Shown: positions 8,798 to 16,745, counted from the first letter of the stretch. The stretch: 64,000 nt of DNA from Promethearchaeota archaeon (GCA_019058515.1 JAHPYY010000159.1:1-64000); one strand, 5' to 3'. The notes: a model not told the origin generated them from the sequence alone. Numbers and translations are program-made.

Positions 8798-9024
8798 GCG
8801 AAGAAAAAATCAAAGAGAAGAACATCCAGATTGGAATTGGAATCGCAAAAATCATTGAAGCAAAAGAGAACCTATTCCCTTTAAAAAATTATTTCTATGG
8901 AGATTTTAAATATAGCAAATCGTTGCAGAAGGTTCCAGATCCTCGAAAACTAATTGATGATGCAATCCACGCTCTTGAAAGAGCAATCCGAGAGAGCTAC
9001 GAAATCGAGATTAATAGTATATAG
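8794..9024 (+). CDS. Small hypothetical helical protein
   Basis: 76 residues, start overlapping the preceding stop (ATGA). Mostly helical by composition (IGIGIAKIIEAKENLF, DDAIHALERAIRES). No cysteines, no membrane segment. Not recognised; coding status rests on tight operon packing. Confidence 0.4.
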   Translation: MSEEKIKEKNIQIGIGIAKIIEAKENLFPLKNYFYGDFKYSKSLQKVPDPRKLIDDAIHALERAIRESYEIEINSI

Positions 9025-9033
9025 GTGATTTAA

Positions 9034-9138
9034 ATGGCAAGAAGAATATATACGGAAAAGGAGGATAAACAAATAGACCAGATGAAGGAAAAGAAAAATA
9101 GAGAAAAAAGACCTAAGAAAATAAAAAGAGTGAGCTAA
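9034..9138 (+). CDS. 34-residue chimeric mini-gene, remnant of two neighbouring genes
   Basis: Encodes MARRIYTEKEDKQIDQ followed by MKEKKNREKRPKKIKRVS. The first half matches the C-terminus of the gene ending at 10358 (EYTEKEGKQIE) and the second half matches the C-terminus of the gene ending at 10729 (GKENREKIPKKIKSVS), including the same TGAGCTAAATG junction with the following start. It therefore looks like a duplicated copy of the 10.3-10.7 kb stretch that lost about 310 internal bases, fusing two gene tails in frame. Whether it is translated is unknown. Confidence 0.5.
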   Translation: MARRIYTEKEDKQIDQMKEKKNREKRPKKIKRVS

Positions 9139-9513
9139 ATGAGTTGGATAAGTAATAATGAGTTGGGAGGATTCTCTATTTCCTTAAAGAATTACGAAGA
9201 TTTTGACGAGGAAAAATCTAAGAAATACAATAAGCATGTAATTCAATTGATTGAGATCCTCCAGGATAATTTTTCGGAGATTGAAAAAGCTTGTAAAGAA
9301 TTACGATATTATACATTATTTGTAAAATGGGGATCGACAGGATTTCAAATAGCTCCTTTTCTCGACGAGATAGGATATTTTTCAAAAGTAATTAAAGATA
9401 ATTTTGATTCAAATGTCGATAATCTCTTTATGTATTTGAGAGATTTCGAAAAACATTATTTTACTAAATTAAAAAAGGAAGTTATTGAAAAAATAGAGAA
9501 TGAAGAGGGTTGA
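9139..9513 (+). CDS. Hypothetical helical protein
   Basis: 124 residues, starting one base after the preceding stop (TAAATG). Soluble and mainly helical (KHVIQLIEILQDNFSEIEKA, FMYLRDFEKHYFTKLKKE). No motif recognised. It sits in a uniform plus-strand run of small genes in the mobile element. Confidence 0.45.
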   Translation: MSWISNNELGGFSISLKNYEDFDEEKSKKYNKHVIQLIEILQDNFSEIEKACKELRYYTLFVKWGSTGFQIAPFLDEIGYFSKVIKDNFDSNVDNLFMYLRDFEKHYFTKLKKEVIEKIENEEG

Positions 9514-9531
9514 GTTAGGGAGGAAGATCGA

Positions 9532-9762
9532 ATGATCGTAGTATTTGATGGAAAACTCGATAAAATAGAATTTACTGAAAGCAAATCGCTTGAAATAACA
9601 GAGGAAGAATTCAAAAAAGCATATTCCTCTAAACGATGTCGTTTTGAGGTCTTTGGATTACCTGAAATTATAAGATTACTAGGTTCAGCTAAGGAAAATG
9701 GGATTATTGACTCTTATAAAATAATAAAAGGAAGATCTACTTTCAAGTGGAAGAAAGAATGA
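9532..9762 (+). CDS. Small hypothetical protein
   Basis: 76 residues with a good ribosome site (ggaggaag). Predicted alpha/beta: an N-terminal hairpin (IVVFDGKLDKIEF) and a helix (LPEIIRLLGSAKENG) before a basic C-terminus (RSTFKWKKE). The stop overlaps the next start as ATGA. Not recognised. Confidence 0.42.
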   Translation: MIVVFDGKLDKIEFTESKSLEITEEEFKKAYSSKRCRFEVFGLPEIIRLLGSAKENGIIDSYKIIKGRSTFKWKKE

Positions 9763-10016
9763 ACGAAACTAAAAACGAATTTCAAATTTCAGGAGAACCT
9801 ATATCCTACTGGAAAAAAATACTAAAAACGGACATAGGATTCTACGCAAACTTAAAGATGTATATGTATAATTTCCACGAACAGACTAACGGTAATCCTT
9901 TCAGAAAAGGAAAAATTACATCAACTTTTAAAAAATGGCTTTTGGAGCAAAATATTGGAGAAATATTATTTGAAGAAATGAATAAAAGAGAGAAGAAGAT
10001 TAAAGTAGGAGGTTGA
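9759..10016 (+). CDS. Small hypothetical protein
   Basis: 85 residues from the ATG at 9759, which overlaps the preceding stop (ATGA); a GTG four codons upstream is less likely. Basic, helical (SYWKKILKTDIGFYANLKMY, FKKWLLEQNIGEILFEEMNK). No recognised family. The start choice follows the coupling pattern seen throughout this region. Confidence 0.42.
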   Translation: MNETKNEFQISGEPISYWKKILKTDIGFYANLKMYMYNFHEQTNGNPFRKGKITSTFKKWLLEQNIGEILFEEMNKREKKIKVGG

Positions 10017-10025
10017 AAAGTCAAA

Positions 10026-10358
10026 ATGAAAATTAGATGTCCTAATTGTAATACGCTATATGAATACGACGAGATTGGGTTATCTCTAACGGAGATATTG
10101 AATTTAGAAGGATGGAAGCCAAAAAAGAATTCAGAAGGGAGTGGTGAATGGTGGTGTCCTCATTGTGAACCAAATGAAAAGCATAGGAGTGAAGAAAAAG
10201 GAACTAAGGAGGAACAAGTAGCAGCACTAATTGCTGATAAGAGTAAGGAATATTTCAAACCAAAGATAGATGATGCAGATTTTCAATATTTCTGGCAAGA
10301 TGTTGCGAATATTTTAGAGAAAGAATATACGGAAAAGGAGGGTAAACAAATAGAATGA
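10026..10358 (+). CDS. Zinc-ribbon protein with acidic tail
   Basis: 110 residues. An N-terminal zinc ribbon has ligands in RCPNCNTLYEY and WWCPHCEPNEK, a layout found in small archaeal viral proteins. The C-terminal half is helical and ends EYTEKEGKQIE; a copy of this end is found in the mini-gene at 9034. Overlaps the next gene by four bases. Likely a nucleic-acid or protein-binding accessory factor. Confidence 0.5.
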   Translation: MKIRCPNCNTLYEYDEIGLSLTEILNLEGWKPKKNSEGSGEWWCPHCEPNEKHRSEEKGTKEEQVAALIADKSKEYFKPKIDDADFQYFWQDVANILEKEYTEKEGKQIE

Positions 10359-10729
10359 TTATTTTATGCGATAAATGTCAGAAGTACATTTATCCTGAAG
10401 TATATGATCCTTATTCAGACTGTAAGAGTCCATCTGTCATTGTGATAGACGATAATTTTCATAGGAAAAGAAAGTGTCGATATTATCAGAAGATTACATA
10501 TGAAAGAGGAATACTGCGACTTAAGGAGATGCTAAAGTTTATTTTCCTCTATGTACCAGGTCCAAAAAGAAGCAGACTTTTGAAAATGACTCAATGGAAA
10601 GTTAAGATGCTCCAGTATCATATCAACAATTATTTGGAATTTCGAGATTTTGTTTTTAAAGATCTTAACCCAGATGAAGGAAAAGAGAATAGAGAAAAAA
10701 TACCTAAGAAAATAAAAAGCGTGAGCTAA
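10355..10729 (+). CDS. Hypothetical protein with N-terminal Cys pairs
   Basis: 124 residues. Starts LCDKCQKYIYP with a further Cys in DPYSDCKSPS and KRKCRYY; this could be one treble-clef or ribbon zinc site. The rest is strongly basic. The tail ENREKIPKKIKSVS recurs in the mini-gene at 9034. Role unknown. Confidence 0.45.
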   Translation: MIILCDKCQKYIYPEVYDPYSDCKSPSVIVIDDNFHRKRKCRYYQKITYERGILRLKEMLKFIFLYVPGPKRSRLLKMTQWKVKMLQYHINNYLEFRDFVFKDLNPDEGKENREKIPKKIKSVS

Positions 10730-10954
10730 ATGGAATCTTGTTGTTATTGTAGTCAGAAGGATGTTCCTATTATTGTATTTAACAATTTTCTATCCGGTAA
10801 ATTATTGTATGTATGTACTAGATGTGCTAAATTTAAAAAAAAACTGTTGTCAAAATTATGTTTAGAATTTATAAAAATTACTCCAGGAAGGAAAAAAAAA
10901 TCCATTCGTAATAGGAAAATTTATCAGGAAAAATATTTAGAGGAGGTTCTATGA
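10730..10954 (+). CDS. Small zinc-finger protein
   Basis: 74 residues, starting directly after the preceding stop (TAAATGG). Metal ligands: CCYCSQKD and VCTRCAKFKKK, separated by about 25 residues. The C-terminal half is very basic. Probably binds nucleic acid. Overlaps the next gene by four bases. Confidence 0.5.
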   Translation: MESCCYCSQKDVPIIVFNNFLSGKLLYVCTRCAKFKKKLLSKLCLEFIKITPGRKKKSIRNRKIYQEKYLEEVL

Positions 10955-11208
10955 TTAGCGACTATTATTACATGGAAGAAACAATTCATATGCTAAACAA
11001 GCTCATTTCAAAAGGAGATAGGTTAGTAAATGTCAAAAAGATTAGAAAAGTAAATCATATCCCTTCAGAAAACAGGTCCAAAATCAACTTCATTTGGAGA
11101 AATTTAGATGTTTTGAAAGAACGAGGAATTTTAGAGATTGAGAGCGAAAAAACTCCTAGAACCTATAGGCTCCCAAATAATCCAATCGAAACTGCAGAGG
11201 TTGATTAA
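10951..11208 (+). CDS. Winged-helix DNA-binding protein
   Basis: 85 residues with the layout of a winged helix: first helix TIHMLNKLISKG, strand LVNVKKIRKV, helix-turn-helix NRSKINFIWRNLDVLKERGI, and wing LEIESEKTPRTYRLP. This is typical of archaeal viral and plasmid regulators. Coupled to the preceding zinc-finger gene (ATGA). Likely a transcription regulator of the element. Confidence 0.55.
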   Translation: MISDYYYMEETIHMLNKLISKGDRLVNVKKIRKVNHIPSENRSKINFIWRNLDVLKERGILEIESEKTPRTYRLPNNPIETAEVD

Positions 11209-11213
11209 AGAAA

Positions 11214-11414
11214 ATGACTCAGATGTTAGAGAAATTTGACGATATTTTAATATCAGTATTAGTGTTTCTTGAAGGATTAATCCTTCTATGGGTGATTTTA
11301 CCACCAAATCTCCTCCCGGTATTTCTTACAATTTATTCGATATCCGTGAGTATAACGCTTACAATTCACATTACTATTTTGAATTTAATCTACAAGGAGA
11401 AAACAACCAAATGA
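11214..11414 (+). CDS. Small membrane protein, two transmembrane helices
   Basis: 66 residues with two hydrophobic segments, ILISVLVFLEGLILLWVIL and LLPVFLTIYSISVSITLTI, and a short basic end (YKEKTTK). The only obvious membrane protein of the element. It overlaps the following zinc-ribbon gene (ATGA at 11411). Role unknown; a holin-like, anchor or signalling role cannot be told apart. Confidence 0.5.
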   Translation: MTQMLEKFDDILISVLVFLEGLILLWVILPPNLLPVFLTIYSISVSITLTIHITILNLIYKEKTTK

Positions 11415-11653
11415 GCGAATGTTCTAAGTGTAATTCGGAAATAATTGAAATAAGGTTTAATATATTTAAATGCAGCAATCCCGATTGCGATGTATTTTAT
11501 TCAATAAGCAAGGATCTAAGATGTGATAAGTGTAATTCTCTCTATCATCACACGAAAGCACACTATTGGGAATGTTCTAATCCAAAATGTAAAAACAGTT
11601 TCACATTTGATCCTTCGCAACCAATTAGAAGAAAGCGGAGGAAACGGAGATGA
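11411..11653 (+). CDS. Double zinc-ribbon protein with basic tail
   Basis: 80 residues from the ATG at 11411; a longer reading from 11288 would overlap most of the membrane-protein gene and is not preferred. Two zinc ribbons in tandem: CSKCNSEI with CSNPDCDVFY, and CDKCNSLYHH with CSNPKCKNSF. The C-terminus RRKRRKRR would bind nucleic acid. Resembles topoisomerase-type or ribosomal-type ribbons. Coupled on both sides by four-base overlaps. Confidence 0.6.
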   Translation: MSECSKCNSEIIEIRFNIFKCSNPDCDVFYSISKDLRCDKCNSLYHHTKAHYWECSNPKCKNSFTFDPSQPIRRKRRKRR

Positions 11654-11877
11654 TTGAAAAGAAATACATTGAATTTAATTTAATCGAAGAAAAACCAAAA
11701 ACTAGCGTTTATTCTGTGAATAATCTTAGTTCTGGTATAATCTTGGGAACAATAAAGTGGTATCCCGCTTGGAGACAATATTGTTTTTTTCCTAAAGGCA
11801 ATACGGTTTATAGTATGGGTTGTATAAACGATATCGAAAGCTTTATTCAAAATTTAATGGAGAATCGAAAAAAATGA
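11650..11877 (+). CDS. Small phage-type protein with WRQYCFFP motif
   Basis: 75 residues. The segment [17 protein letters not shown] followed by [14 protein letters not shown] resembles a widespread small protein family seen in bacteriophages (W-Y-x-x-W-R-x-Y-x-F-F-P, then C-x-x-D-I). Its biochemical role is unknown to me. It supports the mobile or viral nature of the region. Overlaps the glycosylase-like gene by four bases. Confidence 0.6.
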   Translation: MIEKKYIEFNLIEEKPKTSVYSVNNLSSGIILGTIKWYPAWRQYCFFPKGNTVYSMGCINDIESFIQNLMENRKK

Positions 11878-12638
11878 TTGAAGTTTTAGACAAGCTTAAT
11901 AATACGATAAGTAAAATTGCAGATGATACCGTAGTTGTAGTTGATCCTGATGGAAATACGGTATTCATAGAAGACTATCAAATAGAAGGTAAAGAGATAT
12001 ATGGAATTATTTTTAAAGAAGATAAATCTCTGTTATTTCTCTATACTGACTATAAGAAAAAGAAAGCAAGAAGCGTTTACGATTACATCAAATATCTTGT
12101 GATAGAAGAAGGGTTTCAAGAGGAGATAGATTGGTGTAATTCCATTCCTGACGAAATAGATAAAAATTATTTCTACAGAGAATATTCCTGGGTCGTAATT
12201 AATTCAGGTATGAATAACCAAATTGCTAAAAAAGTTTACGATAACTTCTGGAAAAACAAACAAAAACCAAATTTTAATGCAATAGGACATCCTCATAAAA
12301 ATTATTCCTTAAAAAAGGTGTATCATCGTTTAAACTTTTATTTTAAACATTTTAATTCGTCAAATAATAAGCTGAAATTTCTTGAATCGCTTCCTCATAT
12401 TGGAAAGATAACTAAGTATCATTTAGCAAGAAATCTCGGTTTAAATTATGCCAAACCAGATCGACATTTAGTTAGGATTGTTAATTTATTTGAATACGAT
12501 AATGTCCAAGTATTTTGTAAAGATGTTTCTGATCTATCCGGGGATAAAATTGGAGTGGTCGATCTTGTTTTTTGGCGATTTGCAACTCTAAAGAAAAATT
12601 ATTTAGAATTAATAAAACAATGGAAAGAGGTAATGTAA
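11874..12638 (+). CDS. HhH-GPD (DNA glycosylase-like) protein
   Basis: 254 residues from the ATG at 11874 (ATGA overlap with the previous stop); an upstream start at 11820 would add 18 residues. The C-terminal third has a helix-hairpin-helix [20 protein letters not shown] followed by [11 protein letters not shown] and an Asp in [13 protein letters not shown], the arrangement of the base-excision glycosylase superfamily (hairpin, then catalytic Asp). No Fe-S Cys loop is present. The N-terminal half is not recognised. It may remove damaged or modified bases, or act against host or competitor DNA. Followed three bases later by an ATP-grasp gene, suggesting a joint role. Confidence 0.65.
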   Translation: MIEVLDKLNNTISKIADDTVVVVDPDGNTVFIEDYQIEGKEIYGIIFKEDKSLLFLYTDYKKKKARSVYDYIKYLVIEEGFQEEIDWCNSIPDEIDKNYFYREYSWVVINSGMNNQIAKKVYDNFWKNKQKPNFNAIGHPHKNYSLKKVYHRLNFYFKHFNSSNNKLKFLESLPHIGKITKYHLARNLGLNYAKPDRHLVRIVNLFEYDNVQVFCKDVSDLSGDKIGVVDLVFWRFATLKKNYLELIKQWKEVM

Positions 12639-12641
12639 GAA

Positions 12642-13430
12642 GTGTATTTAACTAGTATGCTCTATTGGTATCCTAAAATTAAGAACCTTGACATTCCTCA
12701 ACCTAAAACGGAAATCTATAAATTAACAAAAGAAGAGCGACAATTTTTTAACGAGGAGAGATTTCCTCCAGGTTTACTAGAGAATATTAGACCCATTATA
12801 TCGAAATTTTCTTATCCAGTTTTTGTTAGAACGGATTTTGCTTCAGGTAAACACGGGTGGAAAAACACTTGCTTCGTTAAGGACGAAAAACAACTAGTAA
12901 GAAACCTCTTAGAGATTATTTCTAAAAATCTCTGTGCGGGGATTTTTGGACTTCCTTTTGAAGCGCTAGTCTTCCGAGAATATATTCCCTTAGATGCGGG
13001 ATTTAAAGCATTTTACGGAGAGATGCCTATAGCAAGAGAACAGAGATTTTTTATCAGTAATAAGAAAATTCAATGTTATCATCCCTATTGGCCCAAATGG
13101 ACAATACAAAATCCAAATAGAAAGGATTGGGAATCGATATTAGATAACCAAAATAGGTTAACCGAGGAAGAATTCACCTTACTTTCGCAATACGCTTTAC
13201 ATGTTGGAGAAGTACTACATCAATATTGGAGCATAGATTTTGCGTACTCTAAGGTTAACCAGAAGTGGTATTTAATTGATATGGCACTTGGAATTGAGAG
13301 CTTTCATTGGTTAGAATGTGAGTTTTGTCCAATAGAGATGAGGAATCACTATCTAAAGGTAAAAAAAAGCTATGAAAATAGAAAATCTGAAAGTAAATTT
13401 CTTGAAAAAATGAAAAGAGGTCGAATATAA
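12642..13430 (+). CDS. ATP-grasp fold protein of mobile-element type
   Basis: 262 residues from a GTG start. ATP-grasp signs: a strand with the nucleotide-binding basic residue (YPVFVRTDFASGKHGWKNT), a hinge strand EALVFREYIPL, REQRFFISNKKI, and the metal-binding end SIDFAYSKVNQKWYLIDMAL. Such stand-alone ATP-grasp proteins occur in phages and plasmids and may ligate peptides or modify RNA or protein. The pairing with the glycosylase-like gene is notable. Its stop overlaps the ATA start of the next small gene by one base (TAATA). Confidence 0.65.
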   Translation: MYLTSMLYWYPKIKNLDIPQPKTEIYKLTKEERQFFNEERFPPGLLENIRPIISKFSYPVFVRTDFASGKHGWKNTCFVKDEKQLVRNLLEIISKNLCAGIFGLPFEALVFREYIPLDAGFKAFYGEMPIAREQRFFISNKKIQCYHPYWPKWTIQNPNRKDWESILDNQNRLTEEEFTLLSQYALHVGEVLHQYWSIDFAYSKVNQKWYLIDMALGIESFHWLECEFCPIEMRNHYLKVKKSYENRKSESKFLEKMKRGRI

Positions 13431-13624
13431 TAGTAGTAAAAAGCGAAAAGTTAGATGAGTTGTATAACAAAAAGAAGGAGCTAGAGCGTAAAAACTTGGA
13501 ATTAGAACAAGAGAAATTGACTCTATTATTAAAACTACATAATTTATCAAATGGCAATGGAAGAAGAGAAAGAATCCCAGAACACCAACGCATCAGAAAG
13601 GGTCACAGTCTATTTGTCTCCTGA
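13430..13624 (+). CDS. Small coiled-coil protein, apparent ATA start
   Basis: 64 residues reading (M)VVKSEKLDELYNKKKELER followed by KNLELEQEKLTLLLKL, a heptad-like helix, and a basic end. The ATA at 13430 overlaps the preceding TAA by one base and lies eight bases after a GAGGT ribosome site (13417-13421). The only later start is a TTG at 13460 with a poor ribosome site. Its 3' part overlaps the RHH gene in another frame. Evidence is start context and the coiled-coil pattern only. Confidence 0.42.
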   Translation: MVVKSEKLDELYNKKKELERKNLELEQEKLTLLLKLHNLSNGNGRRERIPEHQRIRKGHSLFVS

Positions 13625-14069
13625 AAAGAAAAAGGAGATGCAAGAATACAAGAAAGCAAAAGGGTATAAATCTATGTCTGAAATGCTTCGGAGGAGTTTT
13701 GATATTCTTAAGCATGTGTTTGGAACTGAAGCAGTAGAACTTCAAGGACAATCGATACAAGACCAATTAAACCGGATTGAACAAAAATTAGCAGAGATAG
13801 TAGAGGAGCAGCAGATAATTCAACGACAAGAAGAATTAATTGATAAGGAATTTGAAGAAATTCCTCCTGGAGAAGTACCAAGTTTTGAACAAGTAGTCCA
13901 GGATATTTTAGATCTAATAGATGACTTCGAAGGAATAAAAGATTTTGTTTTAATGGAACAACTTCGAAAAAAATATTCAGAAGGAGTAGTTTGGACTACA
14001 TTAGTTAATCTAAAGAATCAAAAAGTAATTACTCTAAAAAAGGGAGAATGGAAGAGAATTGGTAAATAA
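13551..14069 (+). CDS. RHH / winged-helix regulator next to integrase
   Basis: 172 residues. N-terminal ribbon-helix-helix: RVTVYLSPEKKKEMQEYKKA then KSMSEMLRRSFDIL. A coiled coil follows (QLNRIEQKLAEIVEEQQIIQ), and the C-terminal 60 residues form a winged helix (DFVLMEQLRKKYSEGVVWTT, LVNLKNQKVITLKKGEWKRI). It probably controls or assists the integrase, whose start lies inside its 3' end (11-base overlap). Alternative start at 13557. Confidence 0.65.
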   Translation: MAMEEEKESQNTNASERVTVYLSPEKKKEMQEYKKAKGYKSMSEMLRRSFDILKHVFGTEAVELQGQSIQDQLNRIEQKLAEIVEEQQIIQRQEELIDKEFEEIPPGEVPSFEQVVQDILDLIDDFEGIKDFVLMEQLRKKYSEGVVWTTLVNLKNQKVITLKKGEWKRIGK

Positions 14070-15096
14070 AAAATTTGGAAATTGGAACGATCCAGAAAAT
14101 AAGTATGTAAAAATGCTTCCTTATTGGAACCTTTTTACGGGCCAATATTCTGTTAGTTCCATTAGACCTTATTTTTTAGAATTAGTGAAATTTGCTTTAT
14201 TTTGTAAAGAGAAATTTAGCAAAACAGTATTAGAAGTAAAAGGGATGGAAATTCTTATTTACTTTAGAGATGTAATAAATAAGAGAGGTGCTAAAAAACC
14301 AGCAAAAAGAAGGGTAAGACACATTATTTCTGGTTATTACGAATATGTTAAAATCTATAAAAAAGACATTGAATCAAAAAAGTTTTCAAATCCGGTTCCG
14401 AGTACGAAGATATTTGACTTTACTGGTAAATCGAGTTCTTTAGATGATTTAGAACAAGATACGCAACTTCTTAGCTTAGAAGATGTAAAAAGGATTATCT
14501 TTCACTTATACTATACGAAAGAGAGCTGGAAATATATTGCAGGATGTTTGATAATCTTTGCTGGACCGAGAGTAAGAGAAGTAGCACAAATTCAGCTGAC
14601 AAATTTAGATGTAAAAAATCGATGGTATATCACAGAAGTTAAATCAAATATCTCAAATAAAAGAATGGGAATATATTTTTTTCCAGATTGGTTTATTCCA
14701 GATTTAAACCGTTACCTTAATCAATTAAGTATAGAACATCCAGGTACGAAATTTTTATTTCCAAGCTCAAGCTCAACAGGTCATAGATCTGTTAAAACAA
14801 TACAAGATACCATGTCAAAGATTCGAAAAGAATTAGGGATCGAAGGACCAACAAATCCTCACATATTCCGAGATTTCGTCAATTCCAGAAGAGAAGAAAG
14901 AGGATGCAACAAACCACGACGTAAAGTTCTTTTAAATCAGAAGACTCCTGATGTGAATATTAAACATTATCTTAAAAAATACAAAAACCGAGTGCATTTA
15001 AGGGAAATTTTCGATAAATTTAATATTTTTGACGAAGGTTTTCATCCCAATCCGCAATTAAAGTATAATCCGAAGCATATTAAAAAAAAAGGGTGA
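14059..15096 (+). CDS. Tyrosine recombinase / integrase
   Basis: 345 residues, TTG start. The C-terminal catalytic domain shows Arg in FAGPRVREVAQIQL, a beta-hairpin Lys in TEVKSNIS, the H-x-x-R box in PHIFRDFVNSRR, and the nucleophile Tyr in VNIKHYLKKYKN. The N-terminal part is a core-binding domain with a long helical segment. Arrangement resembles archaeal viral/plasmid integrases. It would insert the element by site-specific recombination, often at a tRNA gene. No att core could be identified in the window. The regulator upstream is translationally coupled. Confidence 0.88.
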   Translation: MVNKKFGNWNDPENKYVKMLPYWNLFTGQYSVSSIRPYFLELVKFALFCKEKFSKTVLEVKGMEILIYFRDVINKRGAKKPAKRRVRHIISGYYEYVKIYKKDIESKKFSNPVPSTKIFDFTGKSSSLDDLEQDTQLLSLEDVKRIIFHLYYTKESWKYIAGCLIIFAGPRVREVAQIQLTNLDVKNRWYITEVKSNISNKRMGIYFFPDWFIPDLNRYLNQLSIEHPGTKFLFPSSSSTGHRSVKTIQDTMSKIRKELGIEGPTNPHIFRDFVNSRREERGCNKPRRKVLLNQKTPDVNIKHYLKKYKNRVHLREIFDKFNIFDEGFHPNPQLKYNPKHIKKKG

Positions 15097-15100
15097 ATTT

Positions 15101-15235
15101 ATGGCTTATTCAGAAAAGTTCAATGAGGATCAAATCTGGTTTTTAGAGAAAACTGATACAGTTGATCCTCACTTCCGAGAGTTATTTGAGAAATGTAAAA
15201 AGAAAAAGGAACAGATGAATATAAATGGAATTTAA
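15101..15235 (+). CDS. Small hypothetical protein
   Basis: 44 residues (MAYSEKFNEDQIWFLEKT, then DPHFRELFEKCKKKKEQ). It starts four bases after the integrase stop and overlaps the next gene start by 11 bases. Acidic N-terminus, basic C-terminus. Kept because it fills an otherwise coding-free slot in a uniform operon. Confidence 0.35.
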   Translation: MAYSEKFNEDQIWFLEKTDTVDPHFRELFEKCKKKKEQMNINGI

Positions 15236-15815
15236 GGAACTAATCCAAATTTATCACAAAAAAATCAATAAAGACACAATAATTTTATTACCTGAAACTT
15301 TAGATCTTTGTTCCCGACCTTATAGAGATCACCCAAAAGGATGTCCTAATATTGAAAAATGTAAAAAAATAAAAGTTCCTAATTTTGGTATATTAAATTC
15401 AAAATATAATTTTAAACACTTTTATCTAATTTATGCTGTTTTTAATTTCAAAAAATATATAGAAATTAGAATAAAAGAAAACCCGGAATTTTTTAAATCT
15501 CCTGGGAGATTGCAATGTAATCGTTATTGGCAAAATTCCGTTAAAAAACAAATTAAAAAGAAATTAGAAGCATTGAGAACAATAAATCCTTTTTTCTATG
15601 TTCTCGGATGTGGGAGCGGATTCAAGCTCTCTTTTCAAAATCCTATTGCTTCTATGGAAAAAGTATGTATAAATGTATTTTCAACGATGAAATTAAATTC
15701 CTTTAAATTGGAAATTAAACCAAAAAATCGTATTGTTTTATGCAATTTATTGTGTTCTTACGATAAATTGAATTTTAAATTAAAGAAAGAAAAGTACATC
15801 ACAGAATTTATATGA
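15225..15815 (+). CDS. Cys-rich protein, possibly DUF2284-like
   Basis: 196 residues. The N-terminal segment LCSRPYRDHPKGCPNIEKCK matches the style of DUF2284-type predicted metal-binding proteins (C-x-x-P-Y-x-x-H-x-x-G-C-P). Another cluster is RLQCNRYW, LGCGSGFKL and VLCNLLCSY. Such proteins may bind Fe-S clusters and often sit beside radical-SAM genes in phage regions; the next 22-residue frame resembles the start of such a gene. Overlaps that frame by ATGA. Confidence 0.5.
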   Translation: MEFKELIQIYHKKINKDTIILLPETLDLCSRPYRDHPKGCPNIEKCKKIKVPNFGILNSKYNFKHFYLIYAVFNFKKYIEIRIKENPEFFKSPGRLQCNRYWQNSVKKQIKKKLEALRTINPFFYVLGCGSGFKLSFQNPIASMEKVCINVFSTMKLNSFKLEIKPKNRIVLCNLLCSYDKLNFKLKKEKYITEFI

Positions 15816-15880
15816 AAATTGCTTTATACGATCTGGATTCTAAGCATATTTATCCAGACTATTCAAAGGGAAAAATCTAA
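15812..15880 (+). pseudogene. 22-residue frame, possible truncated radical-SAM start
   Basis: Reads MKIALYDLDSKHIYPDYSKG and stops. MKIALYDLDSK looks like the first strand of B12-binding/radical-SAM proteins, which normally continue for hundreds of residues. It is coupled to genes on both sides by overlapping start and stop codons. It could be a remnant whose body was deleted, or a short leader frame. Confidence 0.3.
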
Positions 15881-16044
15881 TGATGGTAAAATTTAAAAAT
15901 AAAATATGGAAATTAGAATGCCCAAAAGAACTAAGATTTCCAAAAGGATGTATTAGAAATATATTAATCTCCCGAGGTCAAAAAAAAACAATCACAAATC
16001 TAAATGATGTCAATCTAATTAGAGGACAAAAAACCTTATTTTAA
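15880..16044 (+). CDS. Small hypothetical protein, possibly a gene remnant
   Basis: 54 residues starting MMVKFKNKIWKLECPKELRF and including FPKGCIRNILISRGQKK, ending QKTLF. Two Cys residues. The start overlaps the previous stop. It may be the end of the same broken gene as the 22-residue frame before it, or an independent mini-protein. Confidence 0.35.
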   Translation: MMVKFKNKIWKLECPKELRFPKGCIRNILISRGQKKTITNLNDVNLIRGQKTLF

Positions 16045-16049
16045 AAAAG

Positions 16050-16730
16050 ATGAATATTCAAAAGAGATGCATAAAATGTTGGAACTATTTTCCATCGGAA
16101 CCCTTATCTTTAGAGTTTCTCTGTTCTAAATGTCAAGGATATAAGAAAACTCTGATTATACGCTTTAAACGAGAGAGATATATCCCAATGAATTATTTTG
16201 ACATCTACGATAAGGATCGGCCAATTATCTGGGATGAAAAAACCGTTGGATTTGAGCGAGTATGCCGAATTTGCGGAGAGACTCTCAAAAAGAAGAACGG
16301 AGAATATAGCTATCATAAGAGATACTGTAATAAATGTATAGGAGATTCGCTATATGATAAATATAATTGGAGTATGACATCTAAAAAGTATGCAATCAAA
16401 ATTGCTGAAGAAAATAAAGAATATATTATAGAAAAAATCAAAGAACTGAATTTTAAAGAAGATATTCTGTACAATATTACAATTTGCGAGGAATGTAAAT
16501 CTCTCTGTCAAATTTACGATGGATACGCACTTTCAAATAAAAAGATCAATGTAGTTAATATTCACCATAAAATTCCAGTTCACACTTTAACCGGAGAAAA
16601 TCTAAATCTCATTTGGGATTACGATAACCTCATTGCACTGTGTGAAAATTGTCATAGTCAACAGGATCATAAATTAAGGACAGTTAAAGTTGAATTTCAT
16701 AAATTTAGAAAAATAACTCAGTTTTTGTAA
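16050..16730 (+). CDS. HNH endonuclease with zinc ribbons
   Basis: 226 residues. N-terminal zinc ribbon CIKCWNYFPSEP/CSKCQG, a second one CRICGETL/YCNKCIGD, and a C-terminal HNH domain: CEECKSLCQIYDG, then NIHHKIPVHTLTGE, DNLIALCENCHSQQDH. The His-His, Asn and final His are the expected metal and catalytic residues, and the four Cys form the HNH structural zinc site. Likely a homing-type or packaging nuclease of the element. Full length for a small HNH protein. Confidence 0.82.
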   Translation: MNIQKRCIKCWNYFPSEPLSLEFLCSKCQGYKKTLIIRFKRERYIPMNYFDIYDKDRPIIWDEKTVGFERVCRICGETLKKKNGEYSYHKRYCNKCIGDSLYDKYNWSMTSKKYAIKIAEENKEYIIEKIKELNFKEDILYNITICEECKSLCQIYDGYALSNKKINVVNIHHKIPVHTLTGENLNLIWDYDNLIALCENCHSQQDHKLRTVKVEFHKFRKITQFL

Positions 16731-16745
16731 TAATTAGAAAATAAG

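Noticed and set aside
13255..13593. Long minus-strand open frame opposite the ATP-grasp and coiled-coil genes
   Set aside because: It is antisense to supported genes, is rich in Phe and Ser as expected for the complement of A-rich coding DNA, and has no start signals.
15101..16044. A CRISPR or tandem-repeat array in the small-gene region
   Set aside because: No direct repeats of constant length with unique spacers were found here or elsewhere in the window.
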